Shown here piece by piece: positions 63,662 through 64,000 of a stretch of DNA of 64,000 nucleotides; positions within the stretch are counted from its first letter, which is position 1, and each line of letters opens with the position of its first letter. The position numbers were made by a program, and so were the translations under genes. Origin of the DNA: Blastocladiella emersonii ATCC 22665 (lineage: Eukaryota > Blastocladiomycota > Blastocladiomycetes > Blastocladiales > Blastocladiaceae); contig JANHCV010000010.1 in the NCBI GenBank assembly GCA_025594325.1, positions 248,001 through 312,000 on the forward strand, given 5' to 3'. The notes under the pieces were generated by a model. The model saw nothing but the letters and a program-made list of their open reading frames with translations, had not been told where the DNA came from and searched no databases.

Positions 63662-64000
63662 ATGATGGCCTTTCGCACCCCGCGCATGCTCAGGGAGTAC
63701 CGCCCATGGGATGCTGTTATCTACACGTCGGCTACTCTCGCCCTCTTGGTAATTGGTCTCTCGGCCGCAACCCTGACCAGCCTCCGCTGGACCACCAGCT
63801 ACTACAAGTACATCACGAACGATATCTTCTTCGTCACGTTTGTGATCCTCGCTGCGCTTGTCGCCCTGTCCATAGTCCGCCACATTGTCATCGTACGTGA
63901 TACTCTCGAGCGCAAGCGTACCAGCGAGTACCGCTCACTCCCTCAGGGTACTCGTAGCGCTCGCCCAAGCCCGTGGTCGCGAGCAGCCTGGCACTCTTCG
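63662..64000 (+). CDS. Membrane protein, 5' part only (runs off the right edge)
   Basis: Exon 1, 63662-63892, encodes 77 residues starting MMAFRTPRMLREYRPWD. It has two hydrophobic helices (YTSATLALLVIGLSAATL; IFFVTFVILAALVALSIV). A GTACG donor follows at 63893, and a likely acceptor (ctcgtag) gives exon 2 from 63958 (RSPKPVVASSLALF) to the edge. A second in-frame ATG is at 63665. It is a polytopic protein of unknown family; it may belong with the other membrane proteins of this end of the window, but the sequence seen is too short to tell. Confidence 0.6.
   Translation, partial: MMAFRTPRMLREYRPWDAVIYTSATLALLVIGLSAATLTSLRWTTSYYKYITNDIFFVTFVILAALVALSIVRHIVIVRDTLERKRTSEYRSLPQGTRSARPSPWSRAAWHSS

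Noticed and set aside
1-64000. tRNA, rRNA, CRISPR or bacterial-type operons
   Set aside because: I found no cloverleaf with conserved A and B boxes by eye, no rRNA-like sequence and no regularly spaced array other than the minisatellite. The intron-rich genes are eukaryotic. A tRNA scan would be needed to exclude tRNAs.

Overview
The window is nuclear DNA of a GC-rich fungus. Nearly all genes are split by short introns, mostly about 50-110 nt, with GTACG or GTGCG donors and frequent GTGTAG acceptors. Several proteins are fungal hallmarks: an eisosome Pil1/LSP1 BAR protein, End3, an MTC6-like membrane protein and metacaspases. A very large membrane protein with a run of PAS domains (TmcB-like), next to other polytopic proteins, and LRR paralogs with degenerate F-box-like N termini point to a zoosporic fungus. 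A blastocladiomycete such as Allomyces is my best guess, but the lineage is inference.

Layout. 1-6.3 kb: 5' end of an unknown gene, a 108-bp minisatellite, a YMR226C-type short-chain dehydrogenase, a 300-bp foldback element and a coiled-coil protein. 6.5-14.4 kb: an accessory island of four paralogs with an F-box-like N terminus and a cysteine cluster at the C terminus. Inside it lie a second foldback element and a transcription factor with two forkhead-like domains. 16.3-21.6 kb: two convergent metacaspase genes placed symmetrically around a 1.36-kb palindrome with 572-bp arms. 21.8-41 kb: mostly housekeeping genes (prolidase, ATP synthase subunit d, Pno1, a signal-peptide membrane protein, inositol-pentakisphosphate 2-kinase, pyruvate kinase, maleylacetoacetate isomerase, an EF-hand protein, an MTC6-like protein and Pil1). 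41.1-44.9 kb: CAF-1 large subunit in eight exons. 45.3-49.3 kb: two tandem LRR paralogs. 49.6-64 kb: an NmrA-like oxidoreductase, the 2182-aa PAS protein, an 845-aa polytopic protein, End3, and the start of another membrane protein.

Themes. Pil1 and End3 both act at the plasma membrane (eisosomes, actin-patch endocytosis). The strongest unexplained signals are: the four-gene F-box-like/Cys-cluster family, three members of which carry a four-codon uORF touching or nearly touching the main start codon; the twin-forkhead protein inside that family; the palindrome centred between two metacaspases; and the conserved overlapping upstream ATG in both LRR paralogs. Gene models were built by hand from reading frames and splice signals, so exon ends are predictions. 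No tRNA or rRNA gene was recognised.
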